Positions 8,846-20,315 are shown, counted from the first letter of the stretch. The stretch is 64,000 nucleotides of DNA from Candidatus Caccoplasma merdavium (GCA_018715595.1 DVLI01000025.1:24498-88497); one strand, 5' to 3'. Notes: generated by a model not told the origin, from the letters alone. Translations and numbers: made by a program.

Positions 8846-9943
8846 TTACTTTTCCAGGGTGGAGGCGATGAATTGTTTCATGCTATCGCCGCGCAGGTCG
8901 CGGGCAAGAATGGTGCCGTCGGGCCCGAAGAGCATGATTTGGGGTATGCCGCTGATGCCGTAGAGGTTGGTCGGTATCTGTCCCGCGTCGATGATTTGCG
9001 GCCACGGCAACTGTTCCTCTTCGATGGCTTTGAGCGTATCGTCGCGTTTATCCCATACGGCGACACTCACGATTTCGAAGTTTTCACCGGCAAATTGCTT
9101 GTAAATCGCTTTCAGGTTGGGTGTCTCGGCACGGCACGGGCCGCACCACGATGCCCAGAAATCGACCAGCACATATTTGCCTTTGCCCACATAGTCGGAG
9201 AGGGAGACCGACGTCCCGTCGATGTTGCCGTTGATGATGGTGAAGTCTGTAAACATCGAGCCGACTTTGGTCGCATTCAATTTTTTGTTCTCATCGATGC
9301 AGCGTGCTATCATCGGGTATTTGAGGTCGTCGCTGGTGACGAGAGCCGCGGTTTTGTCAAATTCGTCGCCGCCGACCAGCATGTTGAGCCAGTTGGCCAA
9401 TGCGTAGGTGGCTACGCGACTGCCCGGCATGGCTTCGACGTAATGGGCCGAGATGGTGCCGAAAGCCTCCATCATCTCTTTTTGCAGGGCAATGTCTTGT
9501 TCTTCTGTGCCGGTGCCGCTTTCGGCCAGGGCCTGATGGCGGGCAAAGAATTTTTCTTGTATTTCCTTGACGTCGGAGTAGAAACTTTGCAGGGAGTCAT
9601 TTTGCGGGGTTCCCGCAACGGTCCAGTTTGGAGGGTCGATGGTGATATTTCCCCCTTCGAGAATGAAGACGGCGCTTTCGCCATATGGGGAGTCGACAAA
9701 GAGCTGGCAGAGCTTGGCGTCGTTGCATCTCCCTTTGAAGATGGCTTTGTCATTGCTTACGACGACGCTGTCCATGGGCTTTTCGGTCGTAAGGTCGATG
9801 ATAAATGCCTGTTTGCCGTTGCTGGTGGCATCGCATTTGACGGTGACGGTGTACTGCGGGGTGCAGGCCGAGAAGAGCAGCAGGGCGAGTCCCCCGATGA
9901 AACCTTTGGCCGCTTGTGTCCGTAGGGAAAGAATGGTCTTCAC
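8846..9943 (-). CDS. TlpA-like thioredoxin-fold lipoprotein (copy 2)
   Basis: A 365-residue paralogue of the adjacent gene. The lipobox cysteine is residue 27 (LFSAC), followed by a DUF4369-like domain, a helical linker and a thioredoxin domain with WCGPC at 266-270. The middle regions of the two copies have diverged while the DNA around the CxxC motif is almost identical. It lies only 11 bases after thiL, so it may be translated from the lpxK-punA-thiL transcript. Confidence 0.82.
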   Translation of the reverse strand: MKTILSLRTQAAKGFIGGLALLLFSACTPQYTVTVKCDATSNGKQAFIIDLTTEKPMDSVVVSNDKAIFKGRCNDAKLCQLFVDSPYGESAVFILEGGNITIDPPNWTVAGTPQNDSLQSFYSDVKEIQEKFFARHQALAESGTGTEEQDIALQKEMMEAFGTISAHYVEAMPGSRVATYALANWLNMLVGGDEFDKTAALVTSDDLKYPMIARCIDENKKLNATKVGSMFTDFTIINGNIDGTSVSLSDYVGKGKYVLVDFWASWCGPCRAETPNLKAIYKQFAGENFEIVSVAVWDKRDDTLKAIEEEQLPWPQIIDAGQIPTNLYGISGIPQIMLFGPDGTILARDLRGDSMKQFIASTLEK

Positions 9944-9954
9944 GGGTATGGGAA

Positions 9955-11031
9955 TTAGTTTTCGGTTTCGATGTTCTTGTTTGAGTCGGTGTTTTCGTCG
10001 GAGAGGGAGTTCCAGCCTTGTGCGCGGAGCTCTATTTCGTTGCCGTCGCGGGTAATCATGTAGAGCCCCAGCGACGGAGCGGTGATGTGTCCGATGATGT
10101 GCACGCCGGGAATGGCGGCTACGTCGTCGTGGCAGCCGAGCGGGACGGTGAAGAGGAGCTCATAGTCTTCCCCTCCGTTGAGGGCGGCGGTGACGAGGCT
10201 CATGTTGAACTCTTCGGCCATGACGGCTGTCTGGTAGTCGATGGGTATGCGCTCTTCGTAGATGCGGCAACCGGTGTGGCTCTGCCGGCAGATGTGGAGC
10301 AGCTCCGAGGAGAGCCCGTCGGAGATGTCCATCATGGCCGTGGGCACGATGTTGCGTTTGGCCAGTTCGGCGATGATGTCTTTCCGGGCTTCGGGTTTGA
10401 GTTGGCGTTCGAGAATGTACTCTTTGCCTTCGAATGCGGGGGTGAAGTCTTGTTCTCCCGCAAAGATTTTTTTTTCGCGTTCGAGCAGTTGCAGCCCCAT
10501 GTAGGCGGCGCCGAGGTCTCCGCTCACGCAGATGAGGTCGTTTTCCCTGGCTCCGTTGCGGTACACGATTTTGCCCTCATCTCCTTCTCCGATGCAGGTG
10601 ATGCTGATGGTGAGGCCGGTCATCGAGGCCGAGGTGTCGCCGCCGACGAGGTCGACGCCGTAGATGTCGCAGGCCAGGCGGATTCCGGCATACAACTCTT
10701 CCAGGTCTTCGACCGAGAATCGCTTGGAGATGCCCAGCGACACGGTAATCTGTCGGGGCTGGCCGTTCATGGCGTAGATGTCGGAGAAGTTGACCACGGC
10801 CGATTTGTATCCGAGGTGTTTGAGGGGGACGTAGGTGAGGTCGAAGTGTATGCCTTCGAGCAGGAGGTCGGTGGTGACCAATACGCGTTTCTTGTCGTAG
10901 TCGAGCACGGCGGCGTCGTCGCCCACGCCTTTGAGCGAGGAGCTGTTGCGCAAGGGGGCCTCTTTTGTCAGGTGGTGTATGAGACCGAACTCACCGAGTG
11001 TGGCGATGTCGGTCTGTGGCTTATGTTCCAT
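9955..11031 (-). CDS. thiL: Thiamine-monophosphate kinase
   Basis: A 358-residue PurM-fold kinase that phosphorylates thiamine phosphate to thiamine diphosphate with ATP, the last step of thiamine biosynthesis. Diagnostic segments are LKGVGDDAAVLD near residue 40, TTDLLLEGIHFD, VNFSDIYAMNG, GVDLVGGDTSAS and MMDISDGLSSEL, which together supply the Mg2+ and ATP ligands. Length fits the family. It sits 28 bases downstream of the purine nucleoside phosphorylase gene in a minus-strand operon starting at lpxK. Confidence 0.92.
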   Translation of the reverse strand: MEHKPQTDIATLGEFGLIHHLTKEAPLRNSSSLKGVGDDAAVLDYDKKRVLVTTDLLLEGIHFDLTYVPLKHLGYKSAVVNFSDIYAMNGQPRQITVSLGISKRFSVEDLEELYAGIRLACDIYGVDLVGGDTSASMTGLTISITCIGEGDEGKIVYRNGARENDLICVSGDLGAAYMGLQLLEREKKIFAGEQDFTPAFEGKEYILERQLKPEARKDIIAELAKRNIVPTAMMDISDGLSSELLHICRQSHTGCRIYEERIPIDYQTAVMAEEFNMSLVTAALNGGEDYELLFTVPLGCHDDVAAIPGVHIIGHITAPSLGLYMITRDGNEIELRAQGWNSLSDENTDSNKNIETEN

Positions 11032-11059
11032 GAGGATTCGGGTTAGGTAGTAGGATTGT

Positions 11060-11875
11060 TTATGCGATTTCTTCGATGAGTTGGCGCATGATGAGGGTCA
11101 TGCGGGGTTGGGCTTCGGCGGCGGCTTTTTGCACCTCTTCGTGAGAGCATTTTACGATGTCGCCGAAGCCGCCGAGGTCGGTGATGACCGATATGGCGAA
11201 GACCTCCATGCCGCCGTGATGGGCGACGATGACTTCGGGCACGGTCGACATGCCCACGGCGTCGCCGCCGATGACGCGGTAGTAGCGGTATTCGGCCGGA
11301 GTCTCGAACGAGGGCCCTTGTGTGCCCACATACACGCCCTCCTGCACTTCGATGCCGTTGCGGCGGGCTATTTCCTTGGCTTTTGCGATGAGGCGGGGGG
11401 TGTAGGCTTCGCTCATGTCGGGGAAGCGCGGACCTCTCTGTTCATCGTTCTTCCCGCGCAGGGGGTTGTCGGGAAACGTGTTGATGTGGTCGGTGATAAT
11501 CATGAGGTCGCCCACTTTGAAGCGGGGATTCATGCCTCCGGCGGCGTTTGACACAAAGAGCGTTTTTACGCCTAATTCCTGCATGACCCGCACCGGAAAA
11601 GTGACCTGTTGCATGGTGTACCCTTCGTAGTAGTGAAAGCGTCCCTGCATGGCAAGAATCCTGCGGTGCCCGAGGTTGCCGACGATGAGTTTGCCGCTGT
11701 GACCTTCGACGGTCGAGAGGGGGAAGTTGGGAATTTCGGCGTAGGGGAGTTCTTGTTTACAGTCGATGTGTCCGGCCAGTTCGCCCAGTCCGGTACCCAA
11801 AATGATGGCGGTGGAGGGAATTTCTCCGAATTTGGCGGCAATGTAGGCCGCCGTTTCTTTGATGGGGTCGAGCAT
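11060..11875 (-). CDS. punA: Trimeric-type purine nucleoside phosphorylase
   Basis: A 271-residue PNP of the mammalian/PunA (NP-II) type that splits purine nucleosides with phosphate. Motifs are GTGLGELAG (27-35), VEGHSGKL (56-63, phosphate site), FVSNAAGGMN (107-116), SFETPAE (189-195, Glu191 matching human Glu201) and GGDAVGMSTVPE. Asp233 in VITDLGG aligns with human Asn243, the residue that sets 6-oxopurine preference. I start at 11875 because upstream in-frame sequence reads through lpxK. The gap to lpxK is 17 bases. Confidence 0.88.
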   Translation of the reverse strand: MLDPIKETAAYIAAKFGEIPSTAIILGTGLGELAGHIDCKQELPYAEIPNFPLSTVEGHSGKLIVGNLGHRRILAMQGRFHYYEGYTMQQVTFPVRVMQELGVKTLFVSNAAGGMNPRFKVGDLMIITDHINTFPDNPLRGKNDEQRGPRFPDMSEAYTPRLIAKAKEIARRNGIEVQEGVYVGTQGPSFETPAEYRYYRVIGGDAVGMSTVPEVIVAHHGGMEVFAISVITDLGGFGDIVKCSHEEVQKAAAEAQPRMTLIMRQLIEEIA

Positions 11876-11892
11876 GGTTGTGCGGTTATAGG

Positions 11893-13023
11893 TTATTTTT
11901 TCTTTTGAATTACATGGCGACGGAAACGGACGACAGACTCTTTGATTTGATTGTTGAATGCCGTTTCCTGTTCGAGCATGAAGTGTATGCGCAGGGGCAG
12001 GTAATAGAGGTGGCTTTTGAGCAGAGAGGGTACGCGCGGACAGTCGAGCAGCCGGGCGGCATCTTTCTCGGTGACGATGACATGCCCGCGCCCCCCGCTT
12101 TCGACCGAGGTGGCAATCCATTTCTCGATTTTGCGTAATTCTCGGGAGGTGAACTCGTGGTGGTCGCCAAAGCTCCACAACCGGGTATGCGGCGTGAACC
12201 GGCTGATGTATTCGGCAAAGAGACCGGGCGAGGCGATGCCGGCGACAAGAAGTGTTTCGCCCGGTGTGTCGCGTAATTGTTCGACGGTGACGCGGGTGGG
12301 ATTTTCGGTCGGGAACACGGCTTTGAGCTCGTCATAATGCAATCCCGTGAAATAGAGGCTTTGGTAAGGGTAGAGGTTGAGGTGCTTGGCCAGCAGCCGG
12401 TAGTCGATGGGTTTGAGGGCCTCGGGGCATTTGGTGACGATGACGATGTTGGCGCGCGATTTTTCCACGACCGGCTCTCTGAGTCGACCCACGGGGAGGA
12501 GCTTGTCTTCATATATCATACGCTCGTAGCTGGTGAGGAGTATCGACGTCGAAGGGGTCACAAACCGGTGTTGGTAGGCGTCGTCGAGCAGCACGATGTC
12601 GATGCCGTGGGTTTGCTCGGTGAGTTTGCGAATGCCCCGTCGGCGATTGGCGTCGACCGCCACGGTGACGGTGGGAAATTTATGTTTGATTTGGAGCGGT
12701 TCGTCACCTACTTCGGCGGCCGTCGACGTCATGGTGACCAACTTGAAACCGCGCGTGTGCCGTTTGTATCCACGGCTGAGGACGGCTACTCGGTAGGAGG
12801 CATCGGAGAAGGTGCGTATGAGATGTTCGATGTGAGGGGTTTTCCCGGTACCGCCTACCGTGATGTTGCCCACGCTGATGACGGGAACATCGAAACTCTC
12901 CGAGGAGAGAATGTTCCAGTCGAAGAGCCGGTTGCGGAACCATACGATTACCCCGTAGAGCCATGCCAGGGGGGCGAGTAGCGGATAATATTTTATGCCG
13001 GAAGATTCCTGTCGATTGTTCAT
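11893..13023 (-). CDS. lpxK: Tetraacyldisaccharide 4'-kinase
   Basis: A 376-residue inner-membrane-associated kinase that adds the 4'-phosphate to the lipid A precursor. The P-loop is GNITVGGTGKTPH at residues 52-64, preceded by a hydrophobic N-terminal helix (LLAPLAWLYGVIVWFRN). LSRGYKR and VGDEPLQIKHKFP are further LpxK signatures, and DDAYQHR is the conserved acidic motif. It is the first gene of the minus-strand operon lpxK-punA-thiL-tlpA. Confidence 0.92.
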   Translation of the reverse strand: MNNRQESSGIKYYPLLAPLAWLYGVIVWFRNRLFDWNILSSESFDVPVISVGNITVGGTGKTPHIEHLIRTFSDASYRVAVLSRGYKRHTRGFKLVTMTSTAAEVGDEPLQIKHKFPTVTVAVDANRRRGIRKLTEQTHGIDIVLLDDAYQHRFVTPSTSILLTSYERMIYEDKLLPVGRLREPVVEKSRANIVIVTKCPEALKPIDYRLLAKHLNLYPYQSLYFTGLHYDELKAVFPTENPTRVTVEQLRDTPGETLLVAGIASPGLFAEYISRFTPHTRLWSFGDHHEFTSRELRKIEKWIATSVESGGRGHVIVTEKDAARLLDCPRVPSLLKSHLYYLPLRIHFMLEQETAFNNQIKESVVRFRRHVIQKKK

Positions 13024-13083
13024 GCCGTTCTGCTTTTAGAAATACAACACGCAATGGCACGCTTTTGTGCCCGTAACTCTTAG

Positions 13084-13091
13084 CAAAGATA
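13084..13091 (-). promoter_or_regulatory. -7 element for the lpxK operon
   Basis: On the minus strand the octamer reads TATCTTTG, an exact TAnnTTTG match, 61 bases before the lpxK start. A GTTG about 20 bases further upstream could act as the -33 element. Confidence 0.5.
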
Positions 13092-13301
13092 GAACATTTT
13101 TGTCAAAATGCCAACCTGTTGCGAGGGATATTCATATAAGAAGAAAAAGTCGGGCCCGAAGTGTGAATAAATCTTTTGAAAGTACAAAAAAATCAGTCTT
13201 TCCAGTCGGTTTTTGGAGAAATAATTTGTGTGGCTGCATTTTATTCTGTTACTTTGAAGCACTTTTGAGGAAAGAGGTTTTTGCCTCCCTTTTTTCGAAG
13301 C

Positions 13302-13334
13302 CTTGACAAAGAGGTTTCGATGTTCTTATTTTTG
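13302..13334 (+). promoter_or_regulatory. Predicted promoter of the nuo-atp-nuo locus
   Basis: TATTTTTG (13327-13334) fits the -7 consensus and CTTG at 13302-13305 is a near -33 match at a 21-base spacing. It is 49 bases upstream of nuoA. The 360-base region between lpxK and nuoA holds only the two divergent promoters; I see no other gene in it. Confidence 0.5.
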
Positions 13335-13382
13335 ATTGCGAAACATTGAATAACAAAGAATTAGCTTGATATTATAGGTGAA

Positions 13383-13733
13383 ATGAATTTATCCTTGTTA
13401 GTAGTCGTTTTCCTTACCGGCATTGTGCTGGTGACCGCAGCCCTGCTCATCGCATGGCTCATCTCACCCCGCTCGTATAACAGGCAGAAAGGAGAAGCCT
13501 ATGAGTGCGGTATTCCCACACACGGAACGTCGTGGATGCAATTTAAGGTGGGATATTATCTGTTTGCCATTCTGTTTTTGATGTTCGACGTCGAGACGGT
13601 ACTTCTGTTTCCGTGGGCAGTCATTGTCCGTGACTTGGGAGTCGCCGGCTTGGTGAACATTTTGTTTTTCTTGATAATCCTTGTCTTGGGTCTTGCCTAT
13701 GCTTGGAAGAAAGGAGCGTTGGAATGGAAATGA
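13383..13733 (+). CDS. nuoA: NADH-quinone oxidoreductase subunit A
   Basis: A 116-residue inner-membrane subunit of complex I with three hydrophobic helices. The conserved loop [15 protein letters not shown] (about 37-51) includes the Cys of the quinone-channel gate, and [12 protein letters not shown] (about 68-79) is the family signature. It is the first gene of the complex I/ATP synthase locus and overlaps nuoB by 10 bases. Confidence 0.95.
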   Translation: MNLSLLVVVFLTGIVLVTAALLIAWLISPRSYNRQKGEAYECGIPTHGTSWMQFKVGYYLFAILFLMFDVETVLLFPWAVIVRDLGVAGLVNILFFLIILVLGLAYAWKKGALEWK

Positions 13734-14320
13734 AAAAACCGAAAATAAAATCGATGCAATACGAGGACTTCAAAGACAACGAGTCTCTCGAAAAAATGGT
13801 GGAGGAGCTCCGTGCCAACGGTACCAACGTGGTAGTGGGAGTCCTCGACGATGTCATCAATTGGGGCCGGTCCAATTCCCTCTGGCCGCTTACGTTCGCT
13901 ACCAGCTGCTGCGGTATCGAATTCATGTCAGTGGGAGCTGCGCGCTATGACATGGCGCGATTCGGGTTCGAGGTGGCCCGTGCCAGTCCGCGTCAGGCCG
14001 ACTTTATCATGGTCGCCGGCACGATAGTACATAAAATGGCCCCCGTACTCAAACGTCTCTACGACCAGATGGCCGAACCCAAATATGTGATTGCCGTCGG
14101 CGGTTGCGCCGTATCGGGCGGTCCTTTCAAAAACTCTTACCATGTGCTCAACGGGGTGGGAGAGATACTCCCCGTCGATGTGTACATACCCGGTTGCCCG
14201 CCCCGTCCCGAGGCCATGCTCTATGGTATGATGCAGTTGCAGCGCAAAGTAAAACTCGAAAAGTTCTTCGGCGGCGTGAACCGTCAGGAACAAAAACCGA
14301 TAGAAGAATCCGAAGATTAA
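13724..14320 (+). CDS. nuoB: NADH-quinone oxidoreductase subunit B
   Basis: A 198-residue peripheral-arm subunit that binds the terminal [4Fe-4S] cluster N2, the electron donor to quinone. The ligands are the tandem cysteines C62-C63 (SCCGIEF), C128 (GGCAVSGG) and C158 (PGCPPRP). The ATG at 13724 is preferred because an AAGGAG sequence stands a few bases before it; a second in-frame ATG is at 13730. The start lies within the end of nuoA, implying translational coupling. Confidence 0.95.
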   Translation: MEMKKPKIKSMQYEDFKDNESLEKMVEELRANGTNVVVGVLDDVINWGRSNSLWPLTFATSCCGIEFMSVGAARYDMARFGFEVARASPRQADFIMVAGTIVHKMAPVLKRLYDQMAEPKYVIAVGGCAVSGGPFKNSYHVLNGVGEILPVDVYIPGCPPRPEAMLYGMMQLQRKVKLEKFFGGVNRQEQKPIEESED

Positions 14321-14342
14321 CCTCCTGATAAGATTACCTTTG

Positions 14343-15971
14343 ATGGCAAATATACAAGAAAAGATAACCGCCTTCCTTCCGGAAGTTGTTTTTGAAGAAG
14401 GCCAATATCCGACCTTTACCGTCCCGACCGGAAAAATGCCGGCTTTGGCTCGTTACCTGCATGATGACGAGGAGCTGCAATTCGACAATCTCGCCGCTCT
14501 TGTCGGCATGGATTGGGGCGAGACCCTCGGCGTGGTCTATTATCTCAACTCGGTGAAGTATAACCACTGGGTGATTCTCAAAGCCGTGGCGGCCGACCGC
14601 AAAGACCCCCTGCTCTACACGGTGAGCGATGTGTGGGCAAACGCCAATTTCGAAGAACGCGAAGTCTACGATTTCTATGGCATACGTTTTATCGGTCACC
14701 CCGACATGCGCCGTATCTTCCTGCGTGAAGACTGGAATGGTTTTCCCATGCGCAAGGACTATGACACCAGCCGCGAAAACAACCCCATACCCGAAACCAA
14801 CGAAGAGTGCTCCGATACGACCGTGGCACTGGCTCTTGGTGCCGACGGGAAGGTCGAAAAGAAAGTCGTGGACATTTTTGACAAAAACGACTACATCGTC
14901 AATATCGGCCCGCAGCACCCCGCCACGCACGGCGTATTGCGTTTCCGCACTTCGCTCGAAGGAGAGATCATCAAGAAAATCGACGTGCATTGCGGCTACA
15001 TACACCGCGGTATCGAGAAATTGTGGGAAGGAATGACCTACCCGCAAACGCTCCACATGACCGACCGTCTCGATTACCTCTCGGCACATCAAAACCGCCA
15101 TGCCCTGTGCATGTGCATCGAAGACGCCCTGCAACTCGAAGTTCCCCAGCGCGCACAATATATCCGCACGATGATGGACGAGTTGATGCGTATCTCGTCG
15201 CACTTGCTCTTCTTCTCGACCCTCTGCATGGACCTCGGTGCCCTTACGGCCTTCTTCTATGGCTTCCGTGAACGAGAGCTTGTACTCGACATCTTCGAGG
15301 AGACCTGCGGTGCCCGCATGTCGATGAACTACAATACCATAGGCGGTGTCATGGCCGACATTCACCCCGACTTCCAACGCAAGGTCAAGGAGTTCATCAA
15401 AATCATGCCGGCCCGTCTGAAAGAGTATAATCAGGTATTTACCGGCAACGTCATAGCCCGCAACCGTATGATCGGCGTAGGACATCTCTCGCTCGAAGAT
15501 GCCATACGTTACAACGCCACCGGACCCACCGGCCGTGCCTCGGGCTGGGCTTGCGACGTGCGCAAACGCACCCCTTATGCCGCATACGACAAGGTGCAAT
15601 TCGACGAAGTGCTGTCGCACGAGGGCGATTCCTATGCCCGTTACAATGTGCGACTTGCCGAAATCGAGCAGTCGCTGCACATTCTCGAACAACTCGTCGA
15701 TAATATCCCCGAAGGCGATTATGCCGTGAAGACCAAACCCATCATCAAAGTACCCGAAGGCCGCTACTTCAAGCAAGTCGAAGCCTCCCGCGGTGCATTC
15801 GGCATCTATCTCGAAAGCCGGGGCGACAAGACACCCTATCGCCTCAAAGTGGTATCGCCGGGCTTTGCCCTCGTGGGGGTTGTCGACCACCTCGTGCGGG
15901 GTGCGAAAATCGCCGACCTCATCACCATCGGTGGCTCGCTCGACTATGTGGTGCCCGACATCGACCGTTGA
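14343..15971 (+). CDS. nuoCD: Fused NADH-quinone oxidoreductase subunits C and D
   Basis: A 542-residue fusion. Residues 1-175 form the 30-kDa NuoC domain (signature ERE-VYDFYGIRFIGHPDMRRI) and from about 181 (NIGPQHPATHGVLRF) the 49-kDa NuoD domain begins, with quinone-pocket residues in HCGYIHRGIEKL and the C-terminal DYVVPDIDR. The fusion is usual in Bacteroidetes. I use the ATG at 14343; the longer frame would need a TTG start. Confidence 0.95.
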   Translation: MANIQEKITAFLPEVVFEEGQYPTFTVPTGKMPALARYLHDDEELQFDNLAALVGMDWGETLGVVYYLNSVKYNHWVILKAVAADRKDPLLYTVSDVWANANFEEREVYDFYGIRFIGHPDMRRIFLREDWNGFPMRKDYDTSRENNPIPETNEECSDTTVALALGADGKVEKKVVDIFDKNDYIVNIGPQHPATHGVLRFRTSLEGEIIKKIDVHCGYIHRGIEKLWEGMTYPQTLHMTDRLDYLSAHQNRHALCMCIEDALQLEVPQRAQYIRTMMDELMRISSHLLFFSTLCMDLGALTAFFYGFRERELVLDIFEETCGARMSMNYNTIGGVMADIHPDFQRKVKEFIKIMPARLKEYNQVFTGNVIARNRMIGVGHLSLEDAIRYNATGPTGRASGWACDVRKRTPYAAYDKVQFDEVLSHEGDSYARYNVRLAEIEQSLHILEQLVDNIPEGDYAVKTKPIIKVPEGRYFKQVEASRGAFGIYLESRGDKTPYRLKVVSPGFALVGVVDHLVRGAKIADLITIGGSLDYVVPDIDR

Positions 15972-16021
15972 AACATACACACAGAAACCTTATTAAGTAG
16001 AACAAAATAACCTGCAACAAT

Positions 16022-17098
16022 ATGTTCGATTTCTCGATAGTAACACAATGGATTGACTCTTTCCTGAGAGAGTATATGCCCGAGTGGGGCGCCCTCTTGA
16101 TTGAATTTGTCTTGATTGGAGTCGCCCTCCTGTTGCTATATGCACTTATCGCTTTGGCATTGATTTACGGCGAACGTAAAATCTGTGCCTTCTTCCAATG
16201 CCGTCTCGGCCCCAACCGTGTAGGCCCTTATGGAATATTCCAAAGTGTCGCCGATATGGTCAAAATCCTCATCAAGGAGCTTATTACCATCAAGCGTAGT
16301 GACCGGTTCCTTTTCAATCTGGCCCCCTATTTGGTGATACTTGCTTCGATGCTCACCTTCGGGTGCATGCCTTTCGGTCGTGGATTGCAAGTGCTCGACT
16401 TCAATATCGGCGTATTCTTCATCATGGCCGTCTCTTCGATAGGTGTGTTGGGAATCCTGTTGGCCGGCTGGTCGAGTAACAACAAGTTCACCCTCATCGG
16501 TGCCATGCGAAGCGGCGCCCAGATGGTAAGTTATGAGCTTTCCATCGGCCTCTCGATGCTTTCGGTCGTGGTGTTTGCCGGTACGATGCAGACCTCGCAA
16601 CTCATCGAGTTGCAAAGCCGTGGCTGGTTTATCTTCACCGGTCACATACCCATGCTCATAGCCTTCATCATCTACCTCATCGCCGGAACGGCCGAGACCA
16701 ATCGCGGCCCGTTTGACCTTCCCGAGGCAGAGTCGGAGCTCACCGCCGGTTATCACACCGAGTATTCGGGAATCCACTTCGGATTCTACTATTTGGCCGA
16801 GTACCTCAATATGTTTATCGTCTCGGGTATTGCCAGCCTGCTCTTCCTGGGCGGTTGGATGCCCTTGCACATCGGAGGCTGGGACGCATTCAACCAGGTC
16901 ATGGATTATATCCCCTCGATTATCTGGTTCTTTGGCAAGACCGCCGTGGTGATGTTTATCATCATGTGGTTCAAGTGGACGTTCCCCCGTCTGCGTATCG
17001 ACCAGTTGTTGAGCCTCGAATGGAAATATCTGGTACCCATAGGATTTGTCAACCTCCTGCTCGTGGTGCTGATAACCATCTTTGGCATACACTTCTAA
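16022..17098 (+). CDS. nuoH: NADH-quinone oxidoreductase subunit H
   Basis: A 358-residue membrane subunit linking the quinone chamber to the proton-pumping arm, with about eight hydrophobic helices. Family motifs are [23 protein letters not shown] (about 50-72) and [27 protein letters not shown] (about 223-249) with the acidic E-channel residues. It ends only 31 bases before atpD, where nuoI would be expected from the order in other Bacteroidales. Confidence 0.95.
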   Translation: MFDFSIVTQWIDSFLREYMPEWGALLIEFVLIGVALLLLYALIALALIYGERKICAFFQCRLGPNRVGPYGIFQSVADMVKILIKELITIKRSDRFLFNLAPYLVILASMLTFGCMPFGRGLQVLDFNIGVFFIMAVSSIGVLGILLAGWSSNNKFTLIGAMRSGAQMVSYELSIGLSMLSVVVFAGTMQTSQLIELQSRGWFIFTGHIPMLIAFIIYLIAGTAETNRGPFDLPEAESELTAGYHTEYSGIHFGFYYLAEYLNMFIVSGIASLLFLGGWMPLHIGGWDAFNQVMDYIPSIIWFFGKTAVVMFIIMWFKWTFPRLRIDQLLSLEWKYLVPIGFVNLLLVVLITIFGIHF

Positions 17099-17120
17099 GA
17101 AAAAATACATAATGCAATAA

Positions 17121-18638
<1,518 letters not shown>

Positions 18639-18658
18639 TTTGTTAAAACGTCTGCACC

Positions 18659-18892
18659 ATGACACTCGAGATTATTTCCCCCACCGGAATCCTTTTCCAA
18701 GGCGAAGCAACTCGCGTTACCTTGCCGGGGACTGTCGGTTCTTTCACCGTGTTGCAAGACCATGCTTCTCTGCTCTCGACCCTCAAAGCCGGAGAGTTGG
18801 AGTATGAAAGCGACGGTGAAGTAAAAACCTTGACGGTTGAAGGCGGATTTGTAGACGTAAACAACAACCGTGTTGTTGTGTGCCTCAAATAA
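18659..18892 (+). CDS. atpC: F-type ATP synthase epsilon subunit (short form)
   Basis: A 77-residue epsilon subunit comprising only the N-terminal beta-sandwich (LEIISPTGILFQGEATRVTLPG...GSFTVLQDHASLLSTL...VEGGFVDVNNNRVVVCLK). The C-terminal two-helix domain, which in other bacteria inserts into F1 and inhibits ATP hydrolysis, is absent. Short epsilon subunits are usual in Bacteroidetes, so this is not a truncation. It follows atpD by 20 bases. Confidence 0.9.
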   Translation: MTLEIISPTGILFQGEATRVTLPGTVGSFTVLQDHASLLSTLKAGELEYESDGEVKTLTVEGGFVDVNNNRVVVCLK

Positions 18893-18923
18893 GCCGAAGC
18901 TTACGATAAAAAACCAACCAGAG

Positions 18924-20003
18924 ATGAAAAAATATATGTTCCATCGTATCGCCTTGCTCCTTGCCTTGGCTTTTGCCATCGCCCCCGTGGCCAACGCGGC
19001 CGAGGAAGGGGAAGAGCAGGCTTTCGACGCCAAAGAGATCATATTCGAGCATGTGCTCGATAATTACGGTTGGGAAGTGCCATTCTCTCACAGCACTCGC
19101 ATACCGTTGCCCGTCATCGTGCGCGACAAGGACGGAAATTGGAGCGTGTTCGGCTCTCACCGCGTCATGCACGGGGAGACTTATGAGGGCTATTACGTTG
19201 CCTCCGACGGCGATTTCAAGGGAAAGGTCGTGACTCGCGATGAGGCGGGAAACGAATATCGCCCGTTCGACATCTCGATTACCAAGAACGTGGCGGCACT
19301 TTTTATCACGGCCTTGCTGTTGTGTGTCTGCTTCATACCCATGGCGCGCTGGTACCGTCGTCACCCCAACGGGGCACCCCGCAAGTGGTTCGGGTTTATG
19401 GAACTGGTTTTTGACATGCTCTACAACGACCTCATAAAGCCGGTGCTTGGAGCCGATTCTCGTCGGTATGCTCCCTATCTGCTGACGGTATTCTTCTTCA
19501 TCTTCTTCATGAATATTCTCGGCCTGATGGTGATTTTCCCGGCCGGAGCCAACCTCACGGGCAATATTTCCATCACGATGGTTTTGGCCTTGTGCACATT
19601 CTTGGTTGTGAACCTGACCGGGACCAAGCATTATTGGAAAGACCTTTTCTGGCCCGAGGTACCCATGTGGATGAAGTGTCCCGTGCCGTTGATGCCCATC
19701 ATCGAAATCTTCGGAGCCTTCACCAAACCGGTGGCTCTCATGATACGTCTCTTTGCCAATATGCTGGGCGGTCACCTCATCGTGTTGGTACTCATCTCGC
19801 TGATATTCATCTTCGGCTCCATGGGCGCGGCTGTGCTCACGGGAACGACAGTTATCTCGGTCTTCTTCTCGCTGTTCATGATGCTGCTCGATGTGCTTAT
19901 CAGTTTCATTCAAGCCTATGTGTTCACCATCCTCTCCACCATATTCATCAGCTTGGCCCGCGTGAAGGGAGAGTCGTCACACGAATCACCCGTGAAAGAA
20001 TAA
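18924..20003 (+). CDS. atpB: F-type ATP synthase subunit a
   Basis: A 359-residue Fo stator channel subunit. A signal-like N-terminus (1-26) and a roughly 95-residue extracytoplasmic extension precede the membrane helices. The essential arginine facing the c-ring is R275 in ALMIRLFANMLGGH. The ATG at 18924 follows GAG and gives a sensible signal sequence; the longer frame overlaps atpC without support. No atpI-like gene lies between atpC and this gene. Confidence 0.94.
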   Translation: MKKYMFHRIALLLALAFAIAPVANAAEEGEEQAFDAKEIIFEHVLDNYGWEVPFSHSTRIPLPVIVRDKDGNWSVFGSHRVMHGETYEGYYVASDGDFKGKVVTRDEAGNEYRPFDISITKNVAALFITALLLCVCFIPMARWYRRHPNGAPRKWFGFMELVFDMLYNDLIKPVLGADSRRYAPYLLTVFFFIFFMNILGLMVIFPAGANLTGNISITMVLALCTFLVVNLTGTKHYWKDLFWPEVPMWMKCPVPLMPIIEIFGAFTKPVALMIRLFANMLGGHLIVLVLISLIFIFGSMGAAVLTGTTVISVFFSLFMMLLDVLISFIQAYVFTILSTIFISLARVKGESSHESPVKE

Positions 20004-20015
20004 AGAAAAAAATAG

Positions 20016-20297
<282 letters not shown>

Positions 20298-20315
20298 TAC
20301 AAAAAAATAGACACC

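Noticed and set aside
14334..15980. 548-codon open frame antisense to nuoCD
   Set aside because: It is a shadow of a well-conserved complex I gene and shows no recognisable protein pattern.
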